64,000 nt of DNA from Clostridium sp. SY8519 (GCF_000270305.1 NC_015737.1:1736501-1800500), one strand, 5' to 3'. Shown: positions 8,801 to 17,196, counted from the stretch's first letter. Program-made: numbers and translations. The notes: a model not told the origin generated them from the letters alone.

Positions 8801-9494
8801 GGAGCAGAATAAGATTTATCGCATTGCCTTTGCGGGAGAAGAAGGCGTCACAGAAAAATTCTTAAACAGCATCCGGTCAGTTCGCGTGGGCGATACAGAT
8901 TATGAAAAGGCGCTGCTTGGAGTTTCCTCATCCTCTGCGGCTAGTTATGGAACAGATTGTGAAAATCCGGCTTATGGAGGAAAACAGGTGATTCTGGAGC
9001 TTACCCGGGATGGGTTTTCAAAGGATCGGGATACGCAGGTGACTGTTCGCGCCCGGGGGTATCAGGCACTGACGTTTGTGTTACATGCAGATGGCACACT
9101 GGCTGCGTCGGAGAATCAGAAATCTGAGGGAAAAGCCGAGGCACCGGAAGCCAAAGCATTTGTGAAACAGCAAGGAGACGGATGGCTGACAAACGACTGG
9201 TATTATCTTGACTTTGGCGCGAATAATGACGAGGCACGCAGCTATCTGACGAAAAAGCTGAAAGCCGTTACCGTAAACGGCATCACATACCATGCGGCAG
9301 GAGAAAATGAATATATCAGTTCTGCCAGCGGAAATAAGTACAAATTCGGAACGGGAAACATCGGAAATGACAATTTGCTGATGTTAACGGCAGGCGACGG
9401 TTTGAAGAAGGGCGGTAAAGCCACAATTGTTCTGGAAGCAGAAGGTTATCAAACGAAGACGATCCGAATCGGAGAAGATGGCAGTCTTTTATAG
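5856..9494 (+). CDS. Large secreted protein with FN3-like and Shr-like (DUF1533) domains
   Basis: This 1212-residue protein has a signal peptide (MNRKNKTVMRSAKQTAAF..., cleavage near AETAQA-AQ). Residues ~45-225 contain two fibronectin type III-like repeats (LTVTRKKGNKIRVSWKK and VKLQKISGNRLKISWRQ). Several later segments end in motifs such as ADGYQTTRIQIP, ARGYQALTFVL and EAEGYQTKTIRI, typical of the DUF1533 / 'Shr-like haemoglobin-interacting' domain. The last is around residues 1110-1210 (DWYYLDFGANNDEARSYL ... VNGITYHAAG). A Ser/Gly-rich linker lies near residue 650. No LPXTG anchor or membrane helix is seen at the C-terminus, so it is probably released or held non-covalently. Such domains occur in haem/haemoprotein-binding proteins of Gram-positives; haem or iron acquisition is an inference supported by the divergent PchR-like regulator. 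Confidence 0.75.
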   Translation: MNRKNKTVMRSAKQTAAFVLAGAVLFGLPVGGAAETAQAAQPGKKAVKSPEQLTVTRKKGNKIRVSWKKTQAVKKAKVQVYLKTGNGPYRKIGTTAGTGLTTKTLKYNTAYGVRVRTVSGRKGSPYVYSKNTIVFLKRPSGVKLQKISGNRLKISWRQISRTGAAKNAKIQVYLKCGNGKAKKISVTKGKTVTTEPLKKSGIYRAAVRAVTGKNYSAFSHYSAAVRINADKADRIQDAEKKKPTVSLVREKQTGLVNMKWAQYAVVTFDQGYSLDNSRILVDGTDVSEAVTKVTDDGSIVKWEITSLNPGKLTVQSKSDVDVSETVTLSQNKKPVPPQVVKKTAPAFFLTHGPVSVYDYYLTNYDEEGNVRSRPAKTTFSLSENSERIRSYSEDAELQEDGSGTVEIMFNYSSGKDKAWFDAVAEKGALELVADSEQKTVLNSHLTYSKRIAEHNGSPVGVIRVPVGQDNFRSNGEYYIRTRSKGSKSAMTRIHVVNKKAPSILISESGKIVSGQNIHFHIKDMTEGIRESIKEVTLKDPTGQTRALTHIDDWFHYGNTGLFVLYNDTERASGTNHTLYRGTYTLTIKAAGFKTCSKTFVVDEGLDPAAAGQKKTGTAAAGKRSQAVKTYSAKVDTVSGATGIAGGSGSSSSGGTMVSANILFDGDLLANALILDDLGINNSSAKAIAERWQKDVIYDYAYAEDGKVFYDWTEYYNAVSDAQNAGRYLSFAEYAKTADGEKNQKPSQVKMVLEDNMLGDIMDNYAGKEAPVLTLTNGSAVKEGEDAVLISSDSDYMKAITGVYEQDRYEPIRGFQVKDGKLVIAASALQLKKGEKQSDNFFEVKADGYQTTRIQIPCEKNLEDVKLRVDAADKLSVGQDVSIRIEGSKGDFLKNLKEVRLSNGKKTRDVHTKSQAGTSGNDWYEIDSSGTVLTLKAGLFQAEGNYELTLSSEWYGDKSVSIAVKEAAEDPEAQKAPEVKSVTEQNKIYRIAFAGEEGVTEKFLNSIRSVRVGDTDYEKALLGVSSSSAASYGTDCENPAYGGKQVILELTRDGFSKDRDTQVTVRARGYQALTFVLHADGTLAASENQKSEGKAEAPEAKAFVKQQGDGWLTNDWYYLDFGANNDEARSYLTKKLKAVTVNGITYHAAGENEYISSASGNKYKFGTGNIGNDNLLMLTAGDGLKKGGKATIVLEAEGYQTKTIRIGEDGSLL

Positions 9495-9514
9495 GCTTCC
9501 AAGAGGCTTGGCGG

Positions 9515-9547
9515 GCATGCGGCGCAGTCAGACGCCGCATGCTTCTG
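9515..9547 (+). terminator. Terminator of the Shr-like protein gene
   Basis: A perfect 10-bp stem GCATGCGGCG / CGCCGCATGC with an 8-base loop and a TTCTG tail. Confidence 0.65.
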
Positions 9548-9578
9548 CCGTCTATTAAGAAAAAATAAAAAATTTCTG

Positions 9579-9607
9579 TTGACAATTCTTCTCGAATCCA
9601 GTATATT
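9579..9607 (+). promoter_or_regulatory. Promoter of tRNA-Gly
   Basis: Consensus TTGACA (9579-9584), a 17-bp spacer and TATATT (9602-9607), 36 bp before the tRNA. Confidence 0.85.
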
Positions 9608-9642
9608 ATTTCTTGTGCAAAACACAAGGAAATATTTTCCAT

Positions 9643-9715
9643 GCGCGAGTGGCTCAGTTGGTGGAGCGCGACCTTGCCAAGGTCGAGGCCGCGGGTTCGA
9701 GTCCCGTCTCGCGCT
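9643..9715 (+). tRNA. tRNA-Gly (anticodon GCC)
   Basis: The acceptor stem GCGCGAG / CTCGCGC pairs perfectly. The D arm is GCTC-AGTTGGTG-GAGC, the anticodon arm CGACC-TTGCCAA-GGTCG with anticodon GCC, and the T arm GCGGG-TTCGAGT-CCCGT. It is 73 nt long with discriminator T; CCA is not encoded. Its own promoter lies upstream and a terminator at 9724-9752. Its 3' end is the apparent integration target for islands A and B. Confidence 0.97.
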
Positions 9716-9798
9716 CTAAATCAAGGATCATCCGGAAGGATGGTCCTTTTTCTATCTATCGCTCGCAAACCCAGTGTTTTCAGCGGTTTGCGGGCTTT
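9696..9798 (+). repeat. Direct repeat 1: left boundary of island A (tRNA-Gly 3' end, terminator, second hairpin)
   Basis: This ~103-bp stretch is repeated at 33332-33434 with one mismatch seen. It covers the tRNA 3' end (9696-9717), the tRNA terminator (9724-9752, GGATCATCC / GGATGGTCC with T5) and a second hairpin (9761-9798, CGCAAACC / GGTTTGCG). The two copies enclose 23.6 kb. Similarity ends just after GCGGGCTTT in both copies, a sharp boundary as expected of a site-specific or homologous duplication. Confidence 0.85.
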
Positions 9799-9800
9799 CT

Positions 9801-10709
9801 TTAATTGCTCTGATAGTATTCCGGAAATCTTTCGCAGAGCAATTCGATAAATTCCAATGTGCCCGGATTGATCCGCCGCTTGTTCCAGACAACAACGAGT
9901 TCCAGAATGGGATGAAAGTCATTGATTTCCCGGAAAACGAGATCCGTCTGCTTTCTGGAAATATTGGTTGGCAGAATGGAAATGCCCATATTTGCTTCGG
10001 TCATGATCAGTGCTGTGTCTACGTGTGTAAAATCGCAAATGACGTTTGGCGGGAACGGTCCGTTTTCGATATAATCTTCGATCAGGGCAGCATAGTCCGC
10101 ATACTGCTGTCTGCTTGGCAGGACCAGCGGATATGGAAGAATATCATTAATAAATATTTTTTCTTTATTCTCCAATGGGTGCCCCTTGGGAAATACCACA
10201 CTTAAGCTTTCCTCGGTAAGAATTCGGATCGCAGCGCTAGAAGGCGGAACAGCATTTGGGAAAAAGAGCGTAATGGAAAGATCTGATTGGTTGTTTCCAT
10301 AGGCTTCCAAAAGGTCGCCGACTTGTCCGCTGAACAGCTCTACATTCATTTCCGGGTAAATATTGCGGTACTCATCAAGAATCGGCGGCAGGAAATCTTT
10401 GACAGCTGCATCCAGAAAGCCTATACAGATCGTGCCGGAAATGTTTTCCTTTCCCTTTTGAATCACAGAAAGGGCGCTGTCATAGTCTGCCAGCGTCTTT
10501 TGAATCTTCGTAAGAAAAGCTTTCCCGAGATCTGTCAGTTCAACGGAATGTTTGCTTCTGTGAAAAAGTGTAACGTTCCCAAGTTCTTTTTCCAGCGCCA
10601 TAATGTGCTTAGAAAGCGTGGAATGGCTGATGTACATCCGTTCCGCTGTTTTCTGATAATTCAGTGTGTATGCCAGATCGGCAAATTCTCTTAATATTTC
10701 AATCGTCAT
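9801..10709 (-). CDS. LysR-family transcriptional regulator
   Basis: The 302-residue protein has the N-terminal winged HTH of LysR proteins (YTLNYQKTAERMYISHSTLSKHIMALEKELG) and a periplasmic-binding-protein-like effector domain from ~residue 90. Its length is normal. It is the first gene inside island A, its stop lying 3 bp from the repeat boundary, and it is divergent from the flavoprotein operon starting at 10963. LysR proteins usually control the divergent neighbour in response to a pathway compound, so it is the likely regulator of that operon. Specific effector unknown. Confidence 0.9.
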   Translation of the reverse strand: MTIEILREFADLAYTLNYQKTAERMYISHSTLSKHIMALEKELGNVTLFHRSKHSVELTDLGKAFLTKIQKTLADYDSALSVIQKGKENISGTICIGFLDAAVKDFLPPILDEYRNIYPEMNVELFSGQVGDLLEAYGNNQSDLSITLFFPNAVPPSSAAIRILTEESLSVVFPKGHPLENKEKIFINDILPYPLVLPSRQQYADYAALIEDYIENGPFPPNVICDFTHVDTALIMTEANMGISILPTNISRKQTDLVFREINDFHPILELVVVWNKRRINPGTLEFIELLCERFPEYYQSN

Positions 10710-10898
10710 ATCATGAACCCCATAGAGATTTCCATTGCTGAAGAATTCTTTATCATCATGTCACAGAAATGGCATTTTGTAAATTCTAAAAAAAGATTAT
10801 GGCGTGGTTCCATTTTGGAACTACGCTTTTCTGTATGGGAAAAACCACTGTTACGGATTCCATGCTACGTTTTTATCAACTGGAGCATCAAAGACATC

Positions 10899-10920
10899 CG
10901 ACACCATAAGTCAGGTGTCG
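10899..10920. promoter_or_regulatory. Inverted repeat, candidate operator
   Basis: A perfect 7-bp inverted repeat CGACACC / GGTGTCG with an 8-bp AT-rich centre, 43 bp before ATG 10963 and in the intergenic region shared with the divergent LysR gene. The size and spacing suit a regulator site, or a short mRNA hairpin just before the ribosome site AGGAGGGG. Confidence 0.5.
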
Positions 10921-10962
10921 AAACAGGAACCATAAAACTGATTTTATAACAGGAGGGGAAAA

Positions 10963-11451
10963 ATGACAGGATTAACTGCAGAGAATATTTTCCAGACAGT
11001 TAAGAATGCACAGGATGCAGGCATTCTGCAAATGTTTCCGGGGCTGCAGGCAAAGATGGGACCGGGCGAGCGGTTTTTCGAATCACTCCAACGTGATTTG
11101 CTTGACGGGATGAGTTTGGAGCAGCTGGACAAATCGCTCTATTATCTGGCACCGGCCTTTGCGTTCCTGGCGGATCCGGCACATTGGACACCGGCAGAGT
11201 TTACGGCAGAGGAAATGTTTCAGGCCGTAAAGAACCTGCAGACAATGGGCGTTTTTGAGATCCGTAAGGAAAAAGGCCTGGATTTACCGGGACCGGGAGA
11301 CAGATTCTTTGAATATTATCAGAACAAGCTGGTCCATGAGATTGGCCTGGAGAATCTGGATAGACTGCTTTATGTGATGGGACAAGGCATCCGGTTTCTG
11401 GCATCAGAGGAAGCAATGGAAAATGTGAAGGAAGGAGAAGCAAAGGGATGA
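10963..11451 (+). CDS. Unknown small helical protein made of two tandem repeats
   Basis: The 162-residue protein consists of two copies of a ~70-residue unit. Residues ~2-70 and ~83-152 align, with shared positions such as TAE-x2-FQ-x-VKN, GPG-(E/D)-RFFE-x2-Q, LE-x-LD-x3-Y and FLA. It is predicted to be helical and soluble, without signal peptide, metal-binding cysteines or a known catalytic motif. AGGAGGGG precedes ATG 10963. Its stop overlaps the start of the next gene (ATGA, 11448-11451), so it is translationally coupled to the FAD-binding subunit. A structural or assembly subunit of the GlcDEF-like complex is my inference. I do not recognise a named family. Confidence 0.6.
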   Translation: MTGLTAENIFQTVKNAQDAGILQMFPGLQAKMGPGERFFESLQRDLLDGMSLEQLDKSLYYLAPAFAFLADPAHWTPAEFTAEEMFQAVKNLQTMGVFEIRKEKGLDLPGPGDRFFEYYQNKLVHEIGLENLDRLLYVMGQGIRFLASEEAMENVKEGEAKG

Positions 11452-12893
11452 GCAATATCAGCAGATATATCGATGTACTTAAAGAGATGGACAGTGCATT
11501 AGAGATCGTAACAGATGAGGCGGTCTGTCAGGCGTTTGCAGACGGCAATGACGGAAAGAATCCGGCAGTTGCACCAAAAGCAGTCGTATATCCGACAAAG
11601 CCGGAGCAGATTCAGCCGATCGTAAAGGCAGCGAATGAAACGGGCGTAAGTCTGGTGGTCCGTTCCTCACAGGGAACGCGCAGTGAGCATGCATCTTCAC
11701 TGCCCGCAGAAGGAACAGAATCCGTCATGATCAATCTTTCAAAGATGAATCAGATCATGCGGATCGACACAAGAAATAACATGTGCCTGATCGAAGCAGG
11801 TGTGACATATGCACAGCTGAATGAGGAGCTTGCAAAGCGGGGCTATTATGTTGAGCATCCGCTCCTTCCAAGGGCAGATAAATCTGTTCTTGCAAGTCTG
11901 CTTGACAGAGAACCTGTCATGTCGCCAAAACATTGCTGGGATGTGCCGGATCCGCTGACCTGTGTTGAGCTGGTCATGGGAAACGGAGAACTTTTCCGGA
12001 CAGGATCAGCTGCAGGACCGGGAACGTTGGACGAAATGCTCGAGTCCGGTTGCGCGATCAACCAGCCACAGGGCCCGTATACACTGGATCTTGTCCGTGT
12101 TATGAGTGGCGCACAGGGGACACTTGCAATCGCAACATGGGCATCTGTTAAGATCCGCCCGATTGGCAGCATGTGTGAGCTGGTATATGTACAGAGTGAT
12201 GACGTGGAGGTACTGGCAGCTTACAGCTCAGATGTGATCCGCCGAAGACTGGGTGAGAATACCTTTATCGTAAATAAGGCAGCATTTGCCCAGATTACAG
12301 GAATCAAAGCAGAACTGAAAGACTGGATCATGGTAAGCGATGTCAGAGGATACCGGTACTTCCCGGAGAGATATCTTGAGAATCAGATCGCAGATATGGA
12401 AGACCTTGCAAAAGAAGCAGGCCTTACGCTCGAAAAAGAGATCTCCGGTGTCTGCAATCAGACCGTACAGGCTAGTATCGACGGAATCTCAGAGCAGGAT
12501 AACTACTGGAGAGACCGCATCGGCGAAAACAGATCAGATCTTTTCTTCCAGTCTACATTGGACCGTGTGGTACTTTACAGCAAACTGGCAGAATGTGTTG
12601 CAGAAAAATGCGGAATCGATCCGAAGAGCACAAGTATTTATGTACAGCCGCTGATGATGGGCAGAAGCTGTCATGTTGAGATCCAGGCTGCAGGAAGTGC
12701 AGATCAGATCGCAGAATATGAAAAAATGCTTGGCAACATTCTCCTCGATAACAAGGCATTCTTCTCAAGACCTTATGGAGAATTGACCAAACAGGTCTTT
12801 GCAAAGAGCAGTTCACAGACACCGTTTATGAATAATATCAAGGAATTCTTTGACGAGAAGCACGTCATGAATCCCGGAAGAATGTTTGCATAG
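11448..12893 (+). CDS. FAD-binding (PCMH/VAO-type) oxidoreductase subunit, GlcD/GlcE-like
   Basis: The 481-residue protein has the PCMH-type FAD-binding domain (FAD_binding_4): VVYPTKPEQIQPIVKAANETG, SVMINLSKMNQIMRID and a glycine-rich stretch near residue 220 (VRVMSGAQGTLAIATWASVKIRP). A C-terminal cap domain ends in MNPGRMFA, as in glycolate oxidase and D-lactate dehydrogenase relatives. The flavin is probably non-covalent, since no obvious His/Cys flavinylation site was found. The gene overlaps the small repeat protein upstream and is followed after 17 bp by a CCG iron-sulfur protein and then a second PCMH protein. That is the GlcDEF layout: alpha-hydroxy-acid or phenolic side-chain oxidation with electrons passed to Fe-S centres. 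Substrate unknown; an aromatic hydroxy acid or phenol derivative would fit the island. Confidence 0.8.
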   Translation: MSNISRYIDVLKEMDSALEIVTDEAVCQAFADGNDGKNPAVAPKAVVYPTKPEQIQPIVKAANETGVSLVVRSSQGTRSEHASSLPAEGTESVMINLSKMNQIMRIDTRNNMCLIEAGVTYAQLNEELAKRGYYVEHPLLPRADKSVLASLLDREPVMSPKHCWDVPDPLTCVELVMGNGELFRTGSAAGPGTLDEMLESGCAINQPQGPYTLDLVRVMSGAQGTLAIATWASVKIRPIGSMCELVYVQSDDVEVLAAYSSDVIRRRLGENTFIVNKAAFAQITGIKAELKDWIMVSDVRGYRYFPERYLENQIADMEDLAKEAGLTLEKEISGVCNQTVQASIDGISEQDNYWRDRIGENRSDLFFQSTLDRVVLYSKLAECVAEKCGIDPKSTSIYVQPLMMGRSCHVEIQAAGSADQIAEYEKMLGNILLDNKAFFSRPYGELTKQVFAKSSSQTPFMNNIKEFFDEKHVMNPGRMFA

Positions 12894-12910
12894 GAAGGGG
12901 GAAATGAAAA

Positions 12911-14167
12911 ATGGCATTAATCGATTATAAGAAAGATCAGTTTTACTGCAATCGTTGCAGCAACTGCAAGTTTATCCCGTCCTATCGCATTCAGGCGGGC
13001 AGCCCGGATACCATCAACATCTGTCCGGCGATGACAAAATACAATTTCCATGCGTACAGCGGAAGCGGAAAGCTTGAGATCGGCTACTCGATCAATGACG
13101 GACATTCCGAACTCTGTGAGACATCACAGAACGTGGCTTACAAATGCACCATGTGTGGCGCATGCGATTACCACTGCAAGGTATTCAGAAAAGACATTGA
13201 TGTCATTGAGAATATCGAGGAGCTTAGAAAAGAGTGTGTAAACGCCGGGCTGATCTATCCAGAGCACCAGGCGATCGCAGATTCAATCACAAATGAAAAC
13301 AATCAGCTTTGCCGACCGGCAGCGGAACGGATCGATTGGTCAGAAGGCCTCTCCGTGAAGCGCGTTGACCGGGGAGAAACCGGAACCATTTACTTCTATG
13401 CCGGAGATGTCTGTGGATACAGCAAGAGTCTTGCTGAAAGAACAAATAAACTGGTATCTCTGCTCTACTCCAAAAATCTGGATCTTGTTGTATCCGGCGC
13501 TGCTGAGCCGACTGCAGCGGATAAGGCGTTTGACCTTGGATTTACCGCAGTCGGGATCGAAGCAGCGAAGAAGCTGGCAGCGGAAGTGAAAAAAACAGGT
13601 GCAAAGACAATCGTGACTACTGACGCGCATGCTTACATGGCTTTCAATTTCCACTATCCACGTAATGGTGTTGATCTTGGTGTAAAAGTAATGCACATCA
13701 CACAGCTTCTGGCACAGCTGATCGAAGACGGTTTGCTGACAGCAGACAAGACAACTGACCTGAAAGTGACCTACCAGGATCCGTGTAATCTGGGACGTCG
13801 GAGCGAGCCGTTCAAAGACAACTATTACGGACAGAACAAACGCCGCCGCCCGATGGAACTGGTACGGACCGGCGATCTGGGAGAGTATCAGGCTCCGCGT
13901 GCCATTCTGGCAGCGATCCCGGGTGTGGAACTGATTGAGATGAACCGTATCAAAGGCTGGGCATACTGCTGCGGCAACGGTGCAGGTGTAGCAGAAGTCA
14001 ATCCGGATCTGTTAGAAGCTACGAGCAAAGAGCGTATGGCAGAAGCAGCTAAGACCGGTGCAGATGCACTCGTAACAGCTTGTCCGATGTGTGAGTACGC
14101 ATTGTCAAACGCATCTGATATGAAGGTGATCGATATCATCGATCTGGTTCTGGAATATATGAATTAA
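12911..14167 (+). CDS. CCG-domain (HdrD/GlcF-like) iron-sulfur protein
   Basis: The 418-residue protein has an N-terminal ferredoxin-like region with two [4Fe-4S] sites: C13, C16, C19 plus C38, and C79-x2-C82-x2-C85-x3-C89 (the latter followed by HCKVF rather than the usual CP). Two cysteine-rich CCG segments follow: DPCNLGR, WAYCCGNGAGV and TACPMCEY. This is the build of GlcF, LutA and HdrD, which pass electrons between a flavoprotein and a quinone, menaquinone or thiol acceptor. No membrane helix is visible. It lies between two PCMH flavoproteins and is probably the electron-transfer subunit of a three-part complex. RBS GGAAGGGGG precedes ATG 12911. Confidence 0.85.
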   Translation: MALIDYKKDQFYCNRCSNCKFIPSYRIQAGSPDTINICPAMTKYNFHAYSGSGKLEIGYSINDGHSELCETSQNVAYKCTMCGACDYHCKVFRKDIDVIENIEELRKECVNAGLIYPEHQAIADSITNENNQLCRPAAERIDWSEGLSVKRVDRGETGTIYFYAGDVCGYSKSLAERTNKLVSLLYSKNLDLVVSGAAEPTAADKAFDLGFTAVGIEAAKKLAAEVKKTGAKTIVTTDAHAYMAFNFHYPRNGVDLGVKVMHITQLLAQLIEDGLLTADKTTDLKVTYQDPCNLGRRSEPFKDNYYGQNKRRRPMELVRTGDLGEYQAPRAILAAIPGVELIEMNRIKGWAYCCGNGAGVAEVNPDLLEATSKERMAEAAKTGADALVTACPMCEYALSNASDMKVIDIIDLVLEYMN

Positions 14168-14179
14168 GGAGGATTTGTC

Positions 14180-15733
14180 ATGTTAATGAATGAACAGGCT
14201 TATAAAGAAATCGAAGCGATCGTAGGCCCTGAGAATATCACGGCAGATCCGCAGATCTGTGATACCTATTCACAGTTTAATTTCCATCGTCCGGATCCGG
14301 AGATCTGGTGGTGCAGACCGGATGCGATCGTTTTGCCGGGAAGTACAGAGGAAGTATCCGCATTTGTAAAGGTCTGCAACAAATATAAGATCAAATACAA
14401 AGCACATTCCACCGGTTACGGCGCACACAACGGCGCAACATCACCGGATATGGTTCTCGTGGATCTTCGCCGGATGAATAAGATCGTTGAGATCGATGAG
14501 AAAAACATGGTCGCTGTCATTGAACCATATGCAGTCGGCGGCGCGATTCAGGCAGAAGCATGGAAAAGAGGGATGAATGTTTGCATTACCACAGCCGGAC
14601 CGCAGTCATCTGTCCTGGCAAGTATCGCAGCGCATCTTGGCGGCTCCTGTGCATCTGTTTCCATGGGATATAACGGAAGAAATATGCTGGCATGTGAGTG
14701 GGTTGCACCGAATGGTGACATCATCACCATCGGATCGGCGGACAGTGATGCAGGATGGTTTTCCGCAGATGGTCCGGGACCTTCCGCAAAAGCATTCATC
14801 CGTGGATTTAACGGATATGACGGAGCGCTTGGTATCTTCACGAAAGCAGCAGTTAAGCTGTATCACTGGGCAGGACCGGATGACTACACGATCGCGAACG
14901 ATGGAAATCTGTATGAAGCAGATGTTCAGGTGCCGGAAAACATGCATTTCTACACCCTGATCACCAAAGATTGGGAGACCACGACGAACGCATTCTACAA
15001 GATCGCGGAATGCGAGATCTGCTACTACATGAACAAGTTCTCCATTGGTATCACAGGCCGTGGATATATGCCGGAGTTCTTTGAAGAAGCAGTCAAATAC
15101 CCGCATTTAAGAGAAGCGTTAAAGATGGGGCGTCACCGTACCGTTATGGTTGTGATAGGTAACAGCGAACGTGATTTGCAGTATAAAGTGGATTGCTTAA
15201 AGAAAATCGCGGAAGAAGAGAACGGTATCCTGATCGGCGGACATGCTGAGACACCATATGCAAAAGTACACCTTTGTTCCCTCTGTCGTGCAGACGGATA
15301 TGCATCCCTTTTCAACGGTCCGGGATCCTTCCATGTGGCAATGGGCGCGGACGAGGCACTCGATGTTGTCTTCAAACAGGCGCAGTACGCACAGGAGATC
15401 AAAGAGCGGATGATCGCAAATGAAGAAACCATTGATGACCTTGGCGACGGTGCTTATGTCGCAATCTGCGGTCAGCAGCCGATCGGACATAACGAAGCGG
15501 TTATGATGATCGATATGGATGATGAGAAATCAGCCAGTGCGATGATGAACTTCTCGATCGAGACCGGAAAGGTCCTTTATGAGAAGGCACTTGGTGGAAT
15601 CGGCTTTGCCGCATTCGGCGGACCGGAACAGATCATGATGTTCAACGATAAGGTTTATAAATACTACAGCCACATTCAGAGAATCAAGGGTGCAGTTGAC
15701 CCGGATAACCTGGGTGCCATGACATTTGTATAA
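14180..15733 (+). CDS. FAD-binding (PCMH/VAO-type) oxidoreductase subunit, GlcD-like
   Basis: The 517-residue protein shows the FAD-binding PCMH domain: AIVLPGSTEEVSAFVKVCNKY, then STGYGAHNGATSPDMVLVDLRRMNKIVEID, and GGSCASVSMGYNGRNMLACEWVAPNGDII. The C-terminal cap is long. It differs clearly from the product of 11448-12893, so it is a second, non-duplicate flavoprotein. RBS AAGGAGG precedes ATG 14180, 12 bp after the iron-sulfur gene. The pair plus CCG protein matches a GlcD-GlcE-GlcF type dehydrogenase. Distant relatives include 4-cresol dehydrogenase and vanillyl-alcohol oxidase, so a phenolic substrate is possible but unproven. Confidence 0.8.
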   Translation: MLMNEQAYKEIEAIVGPENITADPQICDTYSQFNFHRPDPEIWWCRPDAIVLPGSTEEVSAFVKVCNKYKIKYKAHSTGYGAHNGATSPDMVLVDLRRMNKIVEIDEKNMVAVIEPYAVGGAIQAEAWKRGMNVCITTAGPQSSVLASIAAHLGGSCASVSMGYNGRNMLACEWVAPNGDIITIGSADSDAGWFSADGPGPSAKAFIRGFNGYDGALGIFTKAAVKLYHWAGPDDYTIANDGNLYEADVQVPENMHFYTLITKDWETTTNAFYKIAECEICYYMNKFSIGITGRGYMPEFFEEAVKYPHLREALKMGRHRTVMVVIGNSERDLQYKVDCLKKIAEEENGILIGGHAETPYAKVHLCSLCRADGYASLFNGPGSFHVAMGADEALDVVFKQAQYAQEIKERMIANEETIDDLGDGAYVAICGQQPIGHNEAVMMIDMDDEKSASAMMNFSIETGKVLYEKALGGIGFAAFGGPEQIMMFNDKVYKYYSHIQRIKGAVDPDNLGAMTFV

Positions 15734-15751
15734 AAAGGAAGGAGAGATAAA

Positions 15752-17125
15752 ATGGCAGAAAAGAAAAACGTGATCATCGTAGGCGGCGGCTGTGCGGGAC
15801 TGAGTGCAGCGTATCATCTGCATAAAAAAGGCTATGGTGTGGAAGTATATGAAGCACAGGATCGCTTCGGTGGACGTATGGGTATCTACGAAGAGAATGG
15901 GTATCTGATCGATGAGTATGCGCAGTTTGTGCATCCGAGCTACAAAAAAGCAAAAGAGATGCTGACAGAAATGGGGATCATCGATGATCTTCAGCCGTTC
16001 GATCTAGGTGGCGGTATGAACGTCTGGTTTAACAATCACTGGGTTTCCGCTTTCCCGAATCCGGAGGATCCGGAAGCAGTGGCTGCAAACAAAGAGTGGA
16101 TCGACTACATGGGTGAGGATAACTTCAATGCGTTTGTCGGTTACTGTGCAAAATACTGTGACGGCAAGTTTTATGAAGGCTCTACCGATTGGATGATGGA
16201 CTGTGACAAAGATGATGGCGGCAACTTTGGTGATTTCGTCAAAGAGAATTTCGGTGAACGCGTTCTGGAAAACTTTGTACAGCCGGTCGTAGCATCTTTG
16301 GGGCTGGAGTACCCGGAAAAATGTGGTGTGGCATTTGGTCTTCAGATCGTATGGACGGTTCTGGTCGGTGGCGCAGCAGTCTTAAAAGGCGGCCTCGGAA
16401 GACTGGCAAACGAGATCGTTAACATTATCGGAGAAGAGCATGTTCATCTGGGCGCACCGGTTGCGGAGATCGTGATCGAAGACAATAAAACAAAAGGTAT
16501 CAGGCTCGAATCCGGTGAATTCATCGAGTGCAATACTGTTGTCTGTGCAACAACCGCTCCGGCTGCATTAAAGATCACACCGGGACTGCCTGAATATATG
16601 AGAAAGCCGGTTGAGCGTGTAACACTTTGCAGAACCATTCATTCCACGCTGTTCTTTGATAAGAAGCTGACAGATGGTAAGAAACCGGTTGGCGGTCTGC
16701 TTCCGAGAGCGCTTGGCGAACCGTTCTGCACCTGTATGTTCCAGTCATCCAGAAACCCGGTTGCACTTCCGGATGATCATTCAGATGCAATGAGTGTATT
16801 TTACTTTGGAGAAGATCAGTTGCCGAAGTACTGGGATCTTTCAGAAGAGGAGATCCTTGAGCACACATTCAGTGTTGTAAAGAAATATTTCTCAGAACTG
16901 CCGGATCACTATATCGGCGGTCATGTTGTAAAAGCGCCGCAGGCAAACTTTACGATGCAGAACGGCTGTCCGTCCGCGATCAAAGAGATGCGCGATAACC
17001 ACTACAGGGATGTAGAAGGCTTCTTCTTCTCTGGTGATTATATGTACACAGGTTCTTATGAATCTGCATTAAACTGTGGCTGCAATGTGGCACGCTGCAT
17101 CGATGGTGAGATTGAAAGTATTTAA
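15752..17125 (+). CDS. FAD-dependent amine-oxidase-fold oxidoreductase (protoporphyrinogen oxidase/phytoene desaturase-like)
   Basis: The 457-residue protein starts with a textbook Rossmann FAD motif (VIIVGGGCAGLSAAYHLHKKG, then E at the end of strand 2 in VEVYEAQDRFGGRMG). It ends with a second FAD contact (GFFFSGDYMYTGSYESALNCG). This is the flavin-containing amine oxidase/desaturase superfamily, with usual length. It follows the GlcDEF-like genes by 18 bp with RBS AAGGAAGGAGA, so it belongs to the same operon. The family covers oxidation of amines, porphyrinogens and C-C bonds. Here a desaturation or reduction of an aromatic-compound intermediate is an inference from context. Confidence 0.8.
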   Translation: MAEKKNVIIVGGGCAGLSAAYHLHKKGYGVEVYEAQDRFGGRMGIYEENGYLIDEYAQFVHPSYKKAKEMLTEMGIIDDLQPFDLGGGMNVWFNNHWVSAFPNPEDPEAVAANKEWIDYMGEDNFNAFVGYCAKYCDGKFYEGSTDWMMDCDKDDGGNFGDFVKENFGERVLENFVQPVVASLGLEYPEKCGVAFGLQIVWTVLVGGAAVLKGGLGRLANEIVNIIGEEHVHLGAPVAEIVIEDNKTKGIRLESGEFIECNTVVCATTAPAALKITPGLPEYMRKPVERVTLCRTIHSTLFFDKKLTDGKKPVGGLLPRALGEPFCTCMFQSSRNPVALPDDHSDAMSVFYFGEDQLPKYWDLSEEEILEHTFSVVKKYFSELPDHYIGGHVVKAPQANFTMQNGCPSAIKEMRDNHYRDVEGFFFSGDYMYTGSYESALNCGCNVARCIDGEIESI

Positions 17126-17196
17126 TCTGTATCTTGTATATTGACACCTTGGGTGGGACATAAAAATTGTTTTAATGGTTTAGTGGGAGGTGCGTT

